64,000 nucleotides of DNA. It comes from Roseateles depolymerans (GTDB taxonomy: Bacteria; Pseudomonadota; Gammaproteobacteria; Burkholderiales; Burkholderiaceae_C). A model generated the notes under the pieces. The model had not been told where the DNA came from and searched no databases. It worked only from the letters and a program-made list of their open reading frames with translations. Shown piece after piece: positions 38,659 through 48,364 of the stretch. The stretch is taken from contig NZ_QUMT01000001.1 in assembly GCF_003387155.1 (NCBI RefSeq), positions 62,001-126,000 of the forward strand, given 5' to 3'. Position 1 is the stretch's first letter; the number at the start of each line of letters is the position of its first letter. The position numbers and the translations under genes are program-made.

Positions 38659-39111
38659 ATGATGATCGTGGCAAAATCAGGCACTTCAGACTCCAATCGT
38701 CCTGGGCCATCGACGACAGCAGACGCGCCCCGAAACGATTGGCAAGTCATCTTTCATGAGGATTTCCTGACAGAGTTCAGATTGTTCGACCCCGAAGTCC
38801 GACGTGAGTTGCTGGCGGCAGCCAGATCGCTGGAACGAGCAGGCCCCAAGCTCGGACGCCCTCACGTTGATACATTGAATGGGTCGAGACATAGCAACAT
38901 GAAGGAGCTTCGTTTTAAGTCGCATCAAGGCCAACAGGTATGGCGAACGGCATTTGCCTTTGACTCTGAACGCAACGCCTGCCTGCTTGTTGCAGGAGAC
39001 AAGCAAGGGCGCGACGAAGCCGCTTTCTACAGGGCATTGATTAAAAAGGCCGATCAACGCTTTGACCACCACTTGAAGGCACTGGGCAGCAGCAAGAAGG
39101 GATGTCTATGA
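38659..39111 (+). CDS. HigB/RelE-like toxin (Gp49 family)
   Basis: 150 residues; the first 27 form an unusual polar extension, and an ATG three bases on is an equal start. The RelE-like fold is visible (WQVIFHEDFLTEFRLFDPEVRRELLAAARSLERAGPKLGRPHVDTLNGSRHSNMKELRFKSHQGQQVWRTAFAFDSERNACLLVAGDK), matching phage Gp49-like HigB mRNA interferases with RFKSHQGQQVWR near the active site. The toxin precedes the antitoxin, as in higBA. Base composition is less GC-rich than in neighbours. Confidence 0.86.
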   Translation: MMIVAKSGTSDSNRPGPSTTADAPRNDWQVIFHEDFLTEFRLFDPEVRRELLAAARSLERAGPKLGRPHVDTLNGSRHSNMKELRFKSHQGQQVWRTAFAFDSERNACLLVAGDKQGRDEAAFYRALIKKADQRFDHHLKALGSSKKGCL

Positions 39112-39554
39112 CCACCACGCTGAAGAGCCTCATTGAAGAGCTCTCCCCCGAAGACCAGCAGTTCGTTGAGGAAAAGGCCGAGCGATTGGCGCAAGACATG
39201 ATCAGTCACGCGGACTCGTTGGCCCAAGTGCGGACCGCGTTTCTCAAGACGCAAGACGAAGTGGCGCGGATCCTGAACGTCAAGCAAAACGCAGTGGCTC
39301 AGCTGGAGAAGCGGTCGGACCTGCTGCTCTCCACTCTGCGTAAATATGTTGAAGCGATGGGCGGCGAGCTCGCAGTCGCCGTGCGTACGCGCGCTGGCAA
39401 CGTGATCATGCTGGACAGTCTCAGTTCATTGGCCCAGATATCAGAATCAGCGGACACGCCCTCGCTCAAACGCCCTCGATCGCCCTCTGTATCGTTGAAG
39501 ACTCGGTCCACCGCATCACGATCGGCTGTGAAGCCGTTAGTGCGGGGTCGCTAG
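39108..39554 (+). CDS. HigA-like XRE antitoxin
   Basis: 148 residues from the ATG at 39108, which overlaps the toxin stop (ATGA); an ATG at 39102 is also in frame. The XRE helix-turn-helix (RTAFLKTQDEVARILNVKQNAVAQLEKRSDLLLSTLRKYVEAMGGEL) is followed by the GNVIMLDSL beta part of Gp49-linked antitoxins. The roughly 35 residues after SLSSLAQI are Ser/Arg/Pro-rich and look appended. It should neutralise the upstream toxin and repress the operon. Confidence 0.86.
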   Translation: MTTTLKSLIEELSPEDQQFVEEKAERLAQDMISHADSLAQVRTAFLKTQDEVARILNVKQNAVAQLEKRSDLLLSTLRKYVEAMGGELAVAVRTRAGNVIMLDSLSSLAQISESADTPSLKRPRSPSVSLKTRSTASRSAVKPLVRGR

Positions 39555-39577
39555 CGAACGGAGTGCTGGGGCAGGCC

Positions 39578-40423
39578 TCAGCGCGCCCCGCTGTCCGCTT
39601 CTGCCAGCGCGGCGCCCACCTGGGCCTTGAGTCTGCGCAGCGACTGCAGTTCATGGTCCGGCGCCTGCAGCGCCGGCCACAGCAGCGCGACCAGATCACG
39701 CGCGGCGCGGTCCACCTGGATCTCTCGGCCGGCGATGATCACCTCCCACAGCAGGTGCTCCATCGGGCCGAACACCAGCGACCGCAGCATGCGCAGCGGA
39801 ATGTCCTGCCGCACTTCCCCAGTTTTCTGGCCGCGTGACAGCAGGTCCATCAGCGGCGCCGTGTAGCGACGCTGCAGTTCCACGAATGCCGCGCCGAAGG
39901 ACTGACCCTCATCCTGGCTGAGCGTGAGCGTCGCCTCGCGTTTGCGTCCCTCCGACAGCACCAGCTCGCACAGCCCCGTCCCTTGAATCAGGAACAGCCG
40001 CAAGTGGGTGTGGACCACGAATTCCAGCTGGTCCCGCACCGGCCGCTCCCGTGGCAGCCCGGACTCGATGGCGTCGATGATCTCGTCGTACCAGTCCCCG
40101 ATCACCCGCATGCACAGCTCGCGCTTGCCGCGGAAATAGGTGAACACCGTGGCCTCGGAGATCCCCAGCCTTTGGGCGATCTCCGTCGTGGTGGCCCGCT
40201 CGTACCCACGTTCTGCAAACACCGCGCGGCTGGCCCGCAGGATGTCCCGCACCCGCTGCTCGGCCTTAGCGCCCACCGGTGAGCGCCGCTGCGTCGGCAG
40301 GCTGCCGGAGGTGCTGAGCGCGCTGGCGCCGCTGACGACGCCGGCGGCACTGGAGACGCTGGCGGCGCTGTCAGGCGAGGGAACGCCGTCACAGGAGGGA
40401 CGCAAGGGGGCAGGGGGGCTCAT
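39578..40423 (-). CDS. TetR-family regulator of the leucine cluster (LiuQ-like candidate)
   Basis: 281 residues from the ATG at 40423, just before the divergent gap. A Ser/Ala/Pro-rich stretch of about 50 residues precedes the HTH (VRDILRASRAVFAERGYERATTTEIAQRLGISEATVFTYFRGKRELCMRVI). The ligand domain follows. It is divergent from the carboxyltransferase gene with a TTGAGC dyad between them. Betaproteobacteria are known to use a TetR regulator, LiuQ, for leucine degradation; this protein is in the right place for that, but identity is not proved. Confidence 0.85.
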   Translation of the reverse strand: MSPPAPLRPSCDGVPSPDSAASVSSAAGVVSGASALSTSGSLPTQRRSPVGAKAEQRVRDILRASRAVFAERGYERATTTEIAQRLGISEATVFTYFRGKRELCMRVIGDWYDEIIDAIESGLPRERPVRDQLEFVVHTHLRLFLIQGTGLCELVLSEGRKREATLTLSQDEGQSFGAAFVELQRRYTAPLMDLLSRGQKTGEVRQDIPLRMLRSLVFGPMEHLLWEVIIAGREIQVDRAARDLVALLWPALQAPDHELQSLRRLKAQVGAALAEADSGAR

Positions 40424-40446
40424 GAGGGCCGGATTGTGGCCAGTTA

Positions 40447-40461
40447 TTGAGCCAAGCTCAA
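40447..40461. promoter_or_regulatory. TetR-type operator TTGAGC-CAA-GCTCAA
   Basis: A perfect 6-bp inverted repeat with a 3-bp centre between the TetR gene and the leucine operon. A looser TTGAG/CTCA arrangement recurs near 40598-40612, closer to the carboxyltransferase start. Confidence 0.65.
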
Positions 40462-40653
40462 GTGTGGTTGTTGGCCTACCCTCTTCTCGCGTATGCTTCG
40501 CGCCGCGACCCGCTTCCGGCTCCGTCAGGTGGCCCCGGAGGCTGGGTGCGGAAATCGCCCACAAGGCGGTGTCTGCAAGAGTATCCGCAAAAATTTGAGC
40601 CTTACTCACAAAGCCCGGATCCCACCGACGGAGCCGGGCGCCCAGGAGACTTC

Positions 40654-42261
40654 ATGCCCGTGCTGTCCACCCAGCTGAATGCCCGCTCGGCCGACTTCAA
40701 GGCCAATGCCGCCGCCATGCAGGCCTTGATCGACGATCTCAATGCGAAGCTGGCCACCATCGCCCAGGGGGGCGGTGAAGCGGCCCGCGCCAAGCACGTG
40801 GCGCGCGGCAAGCTGCTGCCGCGCGACCGGGTGGAAATGCTGCTGGACCCGGGCACCCCCTTCCTGGAAATCGCCCCGCTCGCGGGCCTGGACCTCTACG
40901 ACAACGCGGCACCGGGCGGCGGCGTGATCGCTGGCATCGGCCGGGTGTCCGGCGTGGAATGCGTGATCGTCTGCAATGACGCGACGGTCAAGGGCGGCAC
41001 CTACTACCCGATTACCGTCAAGAAGCATCTGCGGGCGCAGGAGATTGCGGACCAGAACCGCCTGCCTTGTATTTATCTGGTGGACTCCGGCGGCGCCAAC
41101 CTGCCCAACCAGGACGAGGTCTTCCCGGACCGCGACCATTTCGGCCGCATCTTCTTCAACCAGGCCAACCTCTCCGCCAAGGGCATTCCGCAGATCGCCG
41201 TGGTGATGGGCTCCTGCACCGCCGGCGGCGCCTACGTGCCGGCCATGAGCGACGAAACCGTCATCGTGCGCAACCAGGGCACCATCTTCCTGGGCGGCCC
41301 GCCCCTGGTGAAGGCCGCGACCGGCGAAGTGGTGAGCGCCGAAGACCTGGGCGGCGGCGATGTGCACACGCGTCTGTCCGGCGTGGCGGACCATCTGGCG
41401 GAAGACGACACCCATGCGCTGGCGATTGCCCGCAAGTCCGTCGCCCGGCTGAACTGGCGCAAGCAGGGCGAGTTGCTAATGCAGCCCGCTCGGGCGCCGC
41501 TGCACGACCCCGCCGAATTGCACGGCGTCATTCCCACCGACACCCGCAAGCCCTTCGACGTGCGCGAGGTCATCAGCCGCATCGTCGATGGCAGCGAATT
41601 CGATGAGTTCAAGGCGCGCTACGGCAACACGCTGGTGTGCGGATTCGCCCATATCGAGGGCATGCCGGTGGGCATCGTCGCCAACAACGGCATCTTGTTT
41701 GCGGAGAGTGCCAACAAGGGCGCCCACTTCATCGAACTGTGCTGCCAGCGCAAGATCCCGCTGGTGTTCCTGCAGAACATTACCGGCTTCATGGTGGGCC
41801 GCAAGTACGAGAACGAAGGCATCGCCCGTGCCGGCGCCAAGATGGTCACCGCCGTGGCCTGCGCGCAGGTGCCCAAGTTCACCGTGATCATCGGCGGCAG
41901 CTTCGGCGCCGGCAATTACGGCATGTGCGGCCGGGCCTATTCGCCACGCTTCCTGTGGATGTGGCCGAATGCCCGCATCTCGGTGATGGGCGGCGAGCAG
42001 GCCGCCTCGGTGCTGGCGACGCTGCGCCGCGACGGCATCGAGTCCAAGGGCGGGCAGTGGAGCGCCGAGGAGGAAGAGGCCTTCAAGTCACCGATCCGCG
42101 AGCAGTATGAATCGCAGGGGCATCCCTACTACGCCAGCGCGCGGCTGTGGGACGACGGTGTGATCGACCCCGCCGATACGCGGCGTGTCCTGGCCCTGGG
42201 CCTGTCCGCGTCGCTGAACGCGGAGATTCCGGAGACCCGTTTCGGGGTCTTCCGCATGTGA
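40654..42261 (+). CDS. liuB: Methylcrotonyl-CoA carboxylase, carboxyltransferase subunit
   Basis: 535 residues from the ATG at 40654, with AGGAG upstream. Crotonase-fold biotin-dependent carboxyltransferase that moves CO2 from biotin to 3-methylcrotonyl-CoA. Markers: [86 protein letters not shown] and [26 protein letters not shown]. The SGGANLPNQ and FMVG segments fit methylcrotonyl-CoA carboxylase better than propionyl-CoA carboxylase. It works with the biotin carboxylase at 49597-51585. Confidence 0.93.
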   Translation: MPVLSTQLNARSADFKANAAAMQALIDDLNAKLATIAQGGGEAARAKHVARGKLLPRDRVEMLLDPGTPFLEIAPLAGLDLYDNAAPGGGVIAGIGRVSGVECVIVCNDATVKGGTYYPITVKKHLRAQEIADQNRLPCIYLVDSGGANLPNQDEVFPDRDHFGRIFFNQANLSAKGIPQIAVVMGSCTAGGAYVPAMSDETVIVRNQGTIFLGGPPLVKAATGEVVSAEDLGGGDVHTRLSGVADHLAEDDTHALAIARKSVARLNWRKQGELLMQPARAPLHDPAELHGVIPTDTRKPFDVREVISRIVDGSEFDEFKARYGNTLVCGFAHIEGMPVGIVANNGILFAESANKGAHFIELCCQRKIPLVFLQNITGFMVGRKYENEGIARAGAKMVTAVACAQVPKFTVIIGGSFGAGNYGMCGRAYSPRFLWMWPNARISVMGGEQAASVLATLRRDGIESKGGQWSAEEEEAFKSPIREQYESQGHPYYASARLWDDGVIDPADTRRVLALGLSASLNAEIPETRFGVFRM

Positions 42262-42286
42262 AGATCCCGGGACTTGAACTGCCTGG

Positions 42287-42964
42287 ATGGCCTCCATGAC
42301 CGCTGCTTCCACGCCCATCGTCGCCCGCACTGCCACGAGCACTTCTACGAGCACTGTGGCAATGACAGCCGCAACGTCAGACATCCGTCTGCGCCCGCTG
42401 ACCGCCGCCGACTCGCTGGAAGCCCTGACCGCGCTGCTGCATCAGTCCTATGCGTCGCTTGCGGCGCAAGGCTGGAACTTCACCGCAGTCGATCAGCCGG
42501 TGTCTCTCACTGCCAAGCGGGTGTCGGTCGGGCAATGCATCGTGGCCGAGCAGGAGCATGTGCCCGAGACTGTGTCCGGGAATGCGCCCGGTCGGTGGCG
42601 TCTGGTGGGCACGGTGATGGTGCGCGGCCCCTATCGACCCGGCGTGGACGCGTGGAGTCTGGATGCGCCCTGCTTCACCGAGGCAGGAACCGCCATCCTG
42701 TCGCAACTGGCGGTTCATCCGGATTGCCGGGGCAAAGGCCTTGGCGAGCGCCTGATGGATGCGGCCGAGGACTGGGCCCGGCGGGAGGGCTACACCGCCG
42801 TCGCACTGGACACCGCCATGCCGGCGATGGCTCTGCGTCAGCGCTATGAGCGCCGCGGCTATGCCCTGTTGGGGGACGTGCAGTGGGAAGGCAAGACCTA
42901 CCGCAGCGTGCTGATGCGCAAGGCGCTGGGGCACGCGCCGCAAGCAGGAGCGGGTCAGGCATGA
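42287..42964 (+). CDS. GNAT-family N-acetyltransferase
   Basis: 225 residues with a Thr/Ser/Ala-rich N-terminal 30; internal Mets (residues 4 and 26) are possible starts. The acetyl-CoA site is ILSQLAVHPDCRGKGLGERLMDAAEDWARREG. GYTAVALDTAMPAMALRQRYERRGYALLGDVQWEGKTYRSVLMRKAL is typical of GNATs acting on small molecules or amino groups. It lies 25 bp after liuB and overlaps the next gene by ATGA. Why it belongs to a leucine/biotin unit is not clear. Confidence 0.85.
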   Translation: MASMTAASTPIVARTATSTSTSTVAMTAATSDIRLRPLTAADSLEALTALLHQSYASLAAQGWNFTAVDQPVSLTAKRVSVGQCIVAEQEHVPETVSGNAPGRWRLVGTVMVRGPYRPGVDAWSLDAPCFTEAGTAILSQLAVHPDCRGKGLGERLMDAAEDWARREGYTAVALDTAMPAMALRQRYERRGYALLGDVQWEGKTYRSVLMRKALGHAPQAGAGQA

Positions 42965-44250
42965 GGTCCGAGCGGACAGGCCTGCTGATGGCGACCCTCC
43001 TGGGAGCGCTGCTCGCGCTCTTCGGCCCGGCGCGTTCCGTCCACGCCCAGACGGAAGCCGTGCCAGCGTCCTCCGCCCGAGCCGTCCCCGTACGCACCGC
43101 AGGCCCGTGGGCGCCGGATCTGCGTGAGCGCATCGAGCGAGTGCCGGTGCGGGTCACCGATTCGGCCGGCCGTGTGGTGAGTGGCGATCTGCCGGTCACC
43201 GTCTTCCGTCCTGCCGGCCGCGGCCCCTTCCCGCTGGCCCTCATCAACCACGGACGTGACTGGCGCGAACGCGCCCGCTATGAGCGGCAGCGCTACGAAT
43301 CGGCCGCGCGCTTCTTCGTCCGCAAGGGTTATGCGGTGGCGGTTCCCCTGCGGCTGGGATATGGAGAACTGGCCTCGGTCGGTGACCCTGAATCGAACCT
43401 GCGCTGTGACCAGCCCCGCTACACCGCTGCGCTGAATGCCGCAGGCCAGCAGGTGGCGGAAGTGCTGCGCTTCATGGCCGCGCAGCCGGACATCGACGCC
43501 TCCCGCACCGTGCTGGTCGGGCAGTCCGTGGGTGGGCTGGCCTCGCTCGCGGCGCTGGCCCAGCTGTCCGACACCGGGCGTGATGCCGGTGCCTCTTCGG
43601 CGGCTGGCGGCCGCGCGTCGGTCCTGGCCGTCGTCAACGTCTCCGGCGGCCACGGTGGCCGGCCCGATGCTGCCGCCAGTCCCTGCCGCCCCGATCTGCT
43701 GGAGCAGGAAATCGCCCGCCTGGGCAGCCTGCAACGGCTGGCGCCGCGTGCCGTCCCTACGCTCTGGCTCTATGCCGAGAACGACCATCTCTTCGGCACC
43801 CGCTGGCCCCGTCAGTGGGCACAGGCCTACCAGGCGGCCGGTGGCCGGATGAGCTGGCAGCTGCTGCCACCCGTCGGCCAGGAAGGCCACCGCCTCTTCA
43901 CCGATGCCAACGACCAGTGGCAACCCGTCGTGGACAGCTTCCTGCGGCCCCTGGGCGTGGACCTGCCCGGCGCCCTGCTGTACCCGCCCGACCACGACAC
44001 GGGCCGCGCGGATGTGGCGGACCTCTCCGCCTTGCCCGTGCCGACGCCGGAGCTGCAGCGCCTGTATCGCGCCTTCCTTGCCGCGCCGCTACCGCGGGCC
44101 TTCGCCATGAACGGCCAGTCGCGCTCCGCATTCGCCACCGGGGACGACGCGCCGTCCCGCGCCCTGGCCCGCTGCGAAGAGGGCGCCCAGGCCGAAGAAC
44201 CCTGTCGCCTCTACGCGATCAACCGAACCGTTGTCTGGAGCCAGCCATGA
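42961..44250 (+). CDS. Exported alpha/beta-hydrolase-fold protein
   Basis: 429 residues from the ATG at 42961 (ATGA overlap with the GNAT gene). Signal peptide LLMATLLGALLALFGPARS then VHAQ. The hydrolase fold is visible: PLALINHGRDWRERARYERQRY (oxyanion region), RTVLVGQSVGGLASLAAL (nucleophile Ser in GQSVGG) and LWLYAENDHLFG (acid). GQEGHRLF supplies the His. The sequence resembles dienelactone-hydrolase-like exported esterases. Its substrate and its link to leucine degradation are unknown. The stop overlaps the liuC start. Confidence 0.84.
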   Translation: MRSERTGLLMATLLGALLALFGPARSVHAQTEAVPASSARAVPVRTAGPWAPDLRERIERVPVRVTDSAGRVVSGDLPVTVFRPAGRGPFPLALINHGRDWRERARYERQRYESAARFFVRKGYAVAVPLRLGYGELASVGDPESNLRCDQPRYTAALNAAGQQVAEVLRFMAAQPDIDASRTVLVGQSVGGLASLAALAQLSDTGRDAGASSAAGGRASVLAVVNVSGGHGGRPDAAASPCRPDLLEQEIARLGSLQRLAPRAVPTLWLYAENDHLFGTRWPRQWAQAYQAAGGRMSWQLLPPVGQEGHRLFTDANDQWQPVVDSFLRPLGVDLPGALLYPPDHDTGRADVADLSALPVPTPELQRLYRAFLAAPLPRAFAMNGQSRSAFATGDDAPSRALARCEEGAQAEEPCRLYAINRTVVWSQP

Positions 44251-45050
44251 GCCTGCCCCCCCTGCCTCCCACCACCACGCTGCGGCTGTCCCGCGAGGGG
44301 GCGGTGGCCCATGTCACCCTGGCCCGGCCCGATGTGCGCAATGCCTTCAACGACGTCGTCATCCAGGAGCTGACGCAGACCTTCGAGGCGCTGGGCCAGG
44401 ACACTTCGCTGCGCGCCGTGGTGCTGGCTGCGGAAGGCAAGGCCTTCTGCGCCGGCGCCGACCTGAACTGGATGAAGGCCATGGCCGGCTACAGCTGGGA
44501 GGACAACCATGCCGATGCGTCCCGCCTGGCGCAGATGCTCTGGACCCTCTACAACTGCCCGGTGCCGGTGATCGCCCAGGTGCAGGGCGACGTCTACGCC
44601 GGCGGCGTGGGCCTGGTGTCGGTGTGCGACATCGTGGTGGCCGTGGACACGGCGGGGTTCTGCCTCTCCGAGGCCAAGCTGGGTCTGCTGCCGGCGACCA
44701 TCGCCCCGTATGTCGTGAGGGCGATGGGAGAACAGGCTTCCCGGCGATACTTCGTCACCGCTGAACGGTTCTCCGCGGCCGAGGCGCACCGCCTGGGCCT
44801 GGTGCATGCGCTGGCCACCGCCGAGACGCTGGAAGAGACCGTTCAGGGGCTGTGCAACGCCGTGGTGGCCAATGGCCCAATGGCCGTGCGGGCCTGCAAG
44901 CGGCTGGTGCAGGACGTGGCGCATGCGCCGCTGACCCAGGCGCTGCGGGACGACACCGCCCGCCGCATCGCCGATATCCGCGCCAGCGCGGAAGGCCGCG
45001 ACGGTGTGCAGAGCTTTCTCAACAAGTCCCGCCCCGCCTGGCTGGGCTGA
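44247..45050 (+). CDS. liuC: Methylglutaconyl-CoA hydratase (enoyl-CoA hydratase family)
   Basis: 267-residue crotonase-fold enzyme predicted to hydrate 3-methylglutaconyl-CoA to HMG-CoA, the step between the carboxylase and the lyase in this cluster. The oxyanion segments are AEGKAFCAGADLNWMK and VQGDVYAGGVGLVSVCDIVVA. SEAKLGLLPATIAPYVVRAMGEQASRRYF is the AtuE/LiuC-like pattern, distinct from fatty-acid EchA. Start ATG 44247 overlaps the previous stop. bioA begins 71 bp after its end. Confidence 0.9.
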   Translation: MSLPPLPPTTTLRLSREGAVAHVTLARPDVRNAFNDVVIQELTQTFEALGQDTSLRAVVLAAEGKAFCAGADLNWMKAMAGYSWEDNHADASRLAQMLWTLYNCPVPVIAQVQGDVYAGGVGLVSVCDIVVAVDTAGFCLSEAKLGLLPATIAPYVVRAMGEQASRRYFVTAERFSAAEAHRLGLVHALATAETLEETVQGLCNAVVANGPMAVRACKRLVQDVAHAPLTQALRDDTARRIADIRASAEGRDGVQSFLNKSRPAWLG

Positions 45051-45121
45051 TGTCCAGGCCTCTGGCAGGTCGCGACCCAGCGCCTCGCCCGGGACCGGTG
45101 ACCTTCTGATGTCCGTTTTCC

Positions 45122-46441
45122 ATGTCTGAAGCAGTACAACACGACTGGCAACGCCGCAGCCTCCGCGCGGTGTGGCATCCCTGCACCCAGATGGCGCGCG
45201 CCGAGCGCGTGCCACCGCTGCCGATTGCTCGCGGCGAAGGGCCCTGGCTGTACGACCACCAGGGCCGCCGGTATTTCGATGCCAACAGCTCCTGGTGGGT
45301 GAATCTCTTCGGCCATGCGGATCCGGCGCTGAACGCCGCCATCAAGCATCAGCTCGACACCCTGCCGCATGTGATGCTGGCCGGCTGCACCCACGAGCCG
45401 GCCGTGCGGCTGGCCGAACGCCTGTCCGCCCGCACCGGCGGCGTGCTGGGCCATCTGTTCTTCGGCAGCGACGGGGCCAGTGCGGTGGAGATCGCGCTGA
45501 AGCAGAGCTTTCACAGCTGGCGCAACCGGGGCCGGGACACCAAGCGCGAATTCGTGTGCCTGAAAAACGGCTATCACGGCGAGACCATCGGCGCCCTGGC
45601 GGTGACCGATGTCGCGGTCTTCCGCGATGCCTACGACCCGTTGCTGATGCAGGCCCACATCGTGACCTCGCCGGACCAGCGCCTGGGCAATGAGCAGCAG
45701 GCGCTGGACGACCTGCGGGCCCTGCTGAGCGAGCGGGCCCACCATGTCGCAGCGGTGATCGTCGAGCCGCTGGTGCAAGGCGCCGCCGGCATGGTGATGC
45801 ATGCGCCGTCCTATCTTCGCCAGGTGCGGGCGCTGTGCCGCGAATTCGACGTGCACCTGATCGCCGATGAGATCGCCGTGGGCTGCGGCCGCACCGGCAC
45901 CTTCTTCGCGTGGGACCAGGTGGCTCCGGCATCGGCACAGGACTGGCCCGACTTCCTGCTGCTGTCCAAAGGCATCACCGGCGGGACGATGCCGCTGTCC
46001 CTGGTGCTGACCACCGACGAGGTCTACCAGGCCTTCTGGTCGGACGACGTGGCGCGCGGCTTCCTGCATTCCCACAGCTACACCGGCAACCCGCTGGCCT
46101 GCGCCGCGGCCAATGCGGTGCTGGACCGCTTCGATGCCGGCCAGCTCACCGCCAACCAGCAGCAGGCCGGTCTGCTCACTGCGGCCTTTGCGCCGCTGGC
46201 GTCGCATCCGCAGGTGTCGCATCTGCGGCAGCGGGGCACAATCCTGGCGTTCGACGTCACAACGAAGGTCGAGCGTTTTTCCGAACGCTTCCACCTCGCC
46301 GCTCGCGAGCACGAACTGCTGATCCGCCCCATCGGCCAGACCGTCTACCTGATGCCGCCCTACCTCATCGATGAAGGCGCGGCGGCCTTCCTGGCCGGTG
46401 CGGTGCAGGCCTCGCTGGAGGAGGTCCTGCATGCTGCTTGA
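45122..46441 (+). CDS. bioA: Adenosylmethionine-8-amino-7-oxononanoate aminotransferase
   Basis: 439-residue PLP-dependent class III aminotransferase that makes diaminopelargonate using AdoMet as amino donor. AVWHPCTQM near the N-terminus and the substrate region YFDANSSWWVNLFGHA are BioA signatures. GSDGASAVEIALKQSF binds the PLP phosphate, LIADEIAVGCGRTGTFFAWD carries the PLP-contacting Asp, and the Schiff-base Lys is in LLLSKGITGGTMPLS. It is first of bioA-bioF-bioD-bioB; the bioF start lies inside its last 11 bp. No BirA- or BioR-type operator was seen upstream. Confidence 0.95.
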   Translation: MSEAVQHDWQRRSLRAVWHPCTQMARAERVPPLPIARGEGPWLYDHQGRRYFDANSSWWVNLFGHADPALNAAIKHQLDTLPHVMLAGCTHEPAVRLAERLSARTGGVLGHLFFGSDGASAVEIALKQSFHSWRNRGRDTKREFVCLKNGYHGETIGALAVTDVAVFRDAYDPLLMQAHIVTSPDQRLGNEQQALDDLRALLSERAHHVAAVIVEPLVQGAAGMVMHAPSYLRQVRALCREFDVHLIADEIAVGCGRTGTFFAWDQVAPASAQDWPDFLLLSKGITGGTMPLSLVLTTDEVYQAFWSDDVARGFLHSHSYTGNPLACAAANAVLDRFDAGQLTANQQQAGLLTAAFAPLASHPQVSHLRQRGTILAFDVTTKVERFSERFHLAAREHELLIRPIGQTVYLMPPYLIDEGAAAFLAGAVQASLEEVLHAA

Positions 46442-47636
46442 TCACCTGCAGGCCAAGCTGGATGACCTGCGTGCGCAGAGCCTGACGCGCTTCACGCGGG
46501 TGGCGGAGACGGGCACCGCGCCGCGCCAGATCGTGCGCGGCGCAGATGGCCTGGCCCGTGAGCTGCTGATGTTCTGCAGCAATGACTATCTGGGTCTGGC
46601 CGCGCATCCCGAGATTGCGCAGGCGCTGGCCGAGGGCGCGCAGATCTATGGCGGCGGCTCCGGCGCCTCGCCGCTGGTGAGCGGCCATTCGCGGGCGCAC
46701 CATGAGGTGGAGAGCCAGTTGGCCGATTGGTTCTCGCCCTGGATCCCCAACGCCAAGGCCATCGGCTTTTGCACCGGCTACATGGCCAATCTGGCGGTGG
46801 TGGCGACCCTGGGGGATGCGCAGGCGGAGATCTTCAGTGAGACGCTGAACCATGCGTCGCTGATCGACGGCACCCGGCTGGCAAAGGCCACGGTGACCCG
46901 CTATGCCCATGTGGACCTGGAGGACCTGCGAGCACGGCTGGCGGCCAGCACCGCCCGCATCAAGCTGATCGTCACCGATGCCGTGTTCAGCATGGACGGC
47001 GACATCGCGCCGCTGCCGGGCCTGCTGGCCCTGGCCGAGGCATTCGATGCCTGGCTGATCGTGGACGATGCGCATGGCTTCGGCGTGCTGGGCGCCTCCG
47101 GCGCGGGCGCGGTGGAGCATTTCGGTCTGCGCAGTGAGCGGCTGATCGTCATGGGGACGCTGGGCAAGTCGGCCGGGCTGGCGGGCGCCTTTGTGGTGGC
47201 CCATGCCACCATCACCGACTACCTGCTGCAAGCGGCCCGCAACTACATCTTTTCCACCGCCTCACCGCCTGCGGTCGAGCATGCGCTGCTGACCAGCTTT
47301 TCCCTGATTCGCGGTTCGCAAGGGCAGCAGCGGCGCGAGCAGCTCACGGCCCTGCAGGCGCGCCTGCGCCAGGGCATGACGGCGCTGCTGGACCGGCATC
47401 CGGCCCTGCCGTGGCGCCTGGCGCCTTCCAGTACACCCATCCAGCCGCTGATCATCGGTGGCAATGCGGAGGTCATGGCGCTGGCGGCGGCCCTGGAGCA
47501 GAAGGGCCTGCGAGTGCCCGGCATCCGTCCGCCGACGGTGCCCAAGGGCGAGGCGCGCCTGCGCGTCACCCTGTGCGCCACCCACACGAACGACGACGTT
47601 GACCGGCTGCTGGCCGCTCTGGAGGACTGCGCATGA
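46431..47636 (+). CDS. bioF: 8-amino-7-oxononanoate synthase
   Basis: 401 residues from the ATG at 46431 with GGAGGAGG just upstream, inside the end of bioA. A PLP enzyme that condenses pimeloyl thioester with alanine. Signatures: [77 protein letters not shown] and the Schiff-base Lys in [15 protein letters not shown]. An ATGA overlap with bioD follows. The pimeloyl precursor genes bioC/bioH are not in the window. Confidence 0.95.
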   Translation: MLLDHLQAKLDDLRAQSLTRFTRVAETGTAPRQIVRGADGLARELLMFCSNDYLGLAAHPEIAQALAEGAQIYGGGSGASPLVSGHSRAHHEVESQLADWFSPWIPNAKAIGFCTGYMANLAVVATLGDAQAEIFSETLNHASLIDGTRLAKATVTRYAHVDLEDLRARLAASTARIKLIVTDAVFSMDGDIAPLPGLLALAEAFDAWLIVDDAHGFGVLGASGAGAVEHFGLRSERLIVMGTLGKSAGLAGAFVVAHATITDYLLQAARNYIFSTASPPAVEHALLTSFSLIRGSQGQQRREQLTALQARLRQGMTALLDRHPALPWRLAPSSTPIQPLIIGGNAEVMALAAALEQKGLRVPGIRPPTVPKGEARLRVTLCATHTNDDVDRLLAALEDCA

Positions 47637-48364
47637 GCGCCACGCCATCCCAAGGACTTTTCAACGGGTTCTTCATCACCGGCACCGACACGGAAATCGG
47701 CAAGACCTGCATCACCGCCGGCCTGACCCATGCCTTCCAGCAACTGGGCCGGCGCGTGGCGCCGATCAAGTCGCTGGCCGCCGGGCAGGCCCTGGACGCG
47801 CAGGGGCACTGGGTCAACGAGGATGTGGCTCAGCTGCATGCCGCGCAGACCCTGGGCCTGACCCTGGACGAAGTCGGCCCGCTGCAATTCCGCGAACCCT
47901 GCGCGCCGCACATCGCCGCCCGGCTGGAAGGCCGGAGCATCGATCGCGAGGCCTTGCTCGCCGCCCTCCAGGCCACCGCCGCCAAGGCCGACCTGACGCT
48001 TGTCGAAGGCGTCGGCGGCTTCCGCGTGCCGCTCACCGACACCTGGGACACCGCCGACCTGGCCGTGGACCTGGGCCTGCCGGTGGTGCTGGTGGTGGGG
48101 CTGCGCCTGGGCTGCATCAACCATGCGCTGCTCACCGCCGAGGCCATCCTCGCGCGCGGCCTGCGCCTGGCAGGCTGGGTGGCCAACACCGCCGACCCGC
48201 ACCAACCCCATGTGGCGGACAATCTGTCCGCATTGAGCGCGCGCCTGGACCCGATCGCGGGCGGGCCGTGCTGGGGCCATGTGCCCCGACTGACCGATCC
48301 CTCTCCTGCGGCCGTGGCCGCGCATCTCCAGCAGCCTCGGCTGCTGAACGCCTTGAAAGCATGA
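47633..48364 (+). CDS. bioD: Dethiobiotin synthetase
   Basis: 243-residue P-loop ATPase that closes the ureido ring of dethiobiotin. The nucleotide loop is [15 protein letters not shown] (residues 17-31). [14 protein letters not shown] replaces the common KPV-SG segment. [52 protein letters not shown] matches the family. Both flanks are ATGA overlaps (bioF, bioB). Confidence 0.93.
   Translation: MSATPSQGLFNGFFITGTDTEIGKTCITAGLTHAFQQLGRRVAPIKSLAAGQALDAQGHWVNEDVAQLHAAQTLGLTLDEVGPLQFREPCAPHIAARLEGRSIDREALLAALQATAAKADLTLVEGVGGFRVPLTDTWDTADLAVDLGLPVVLVVGLRLGCINHALLTAEAILARGLRLAGWVANTADPHQPHVADNLSALSARLDPIAGGPCWGHVPRLTDPSPAAVAAHLQQPRLLNALKA

Noticed and set aside
45051-45121. BirA or BioR operator before bioA
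   Set aside because: No matching dyad found in the 71-bp gap.
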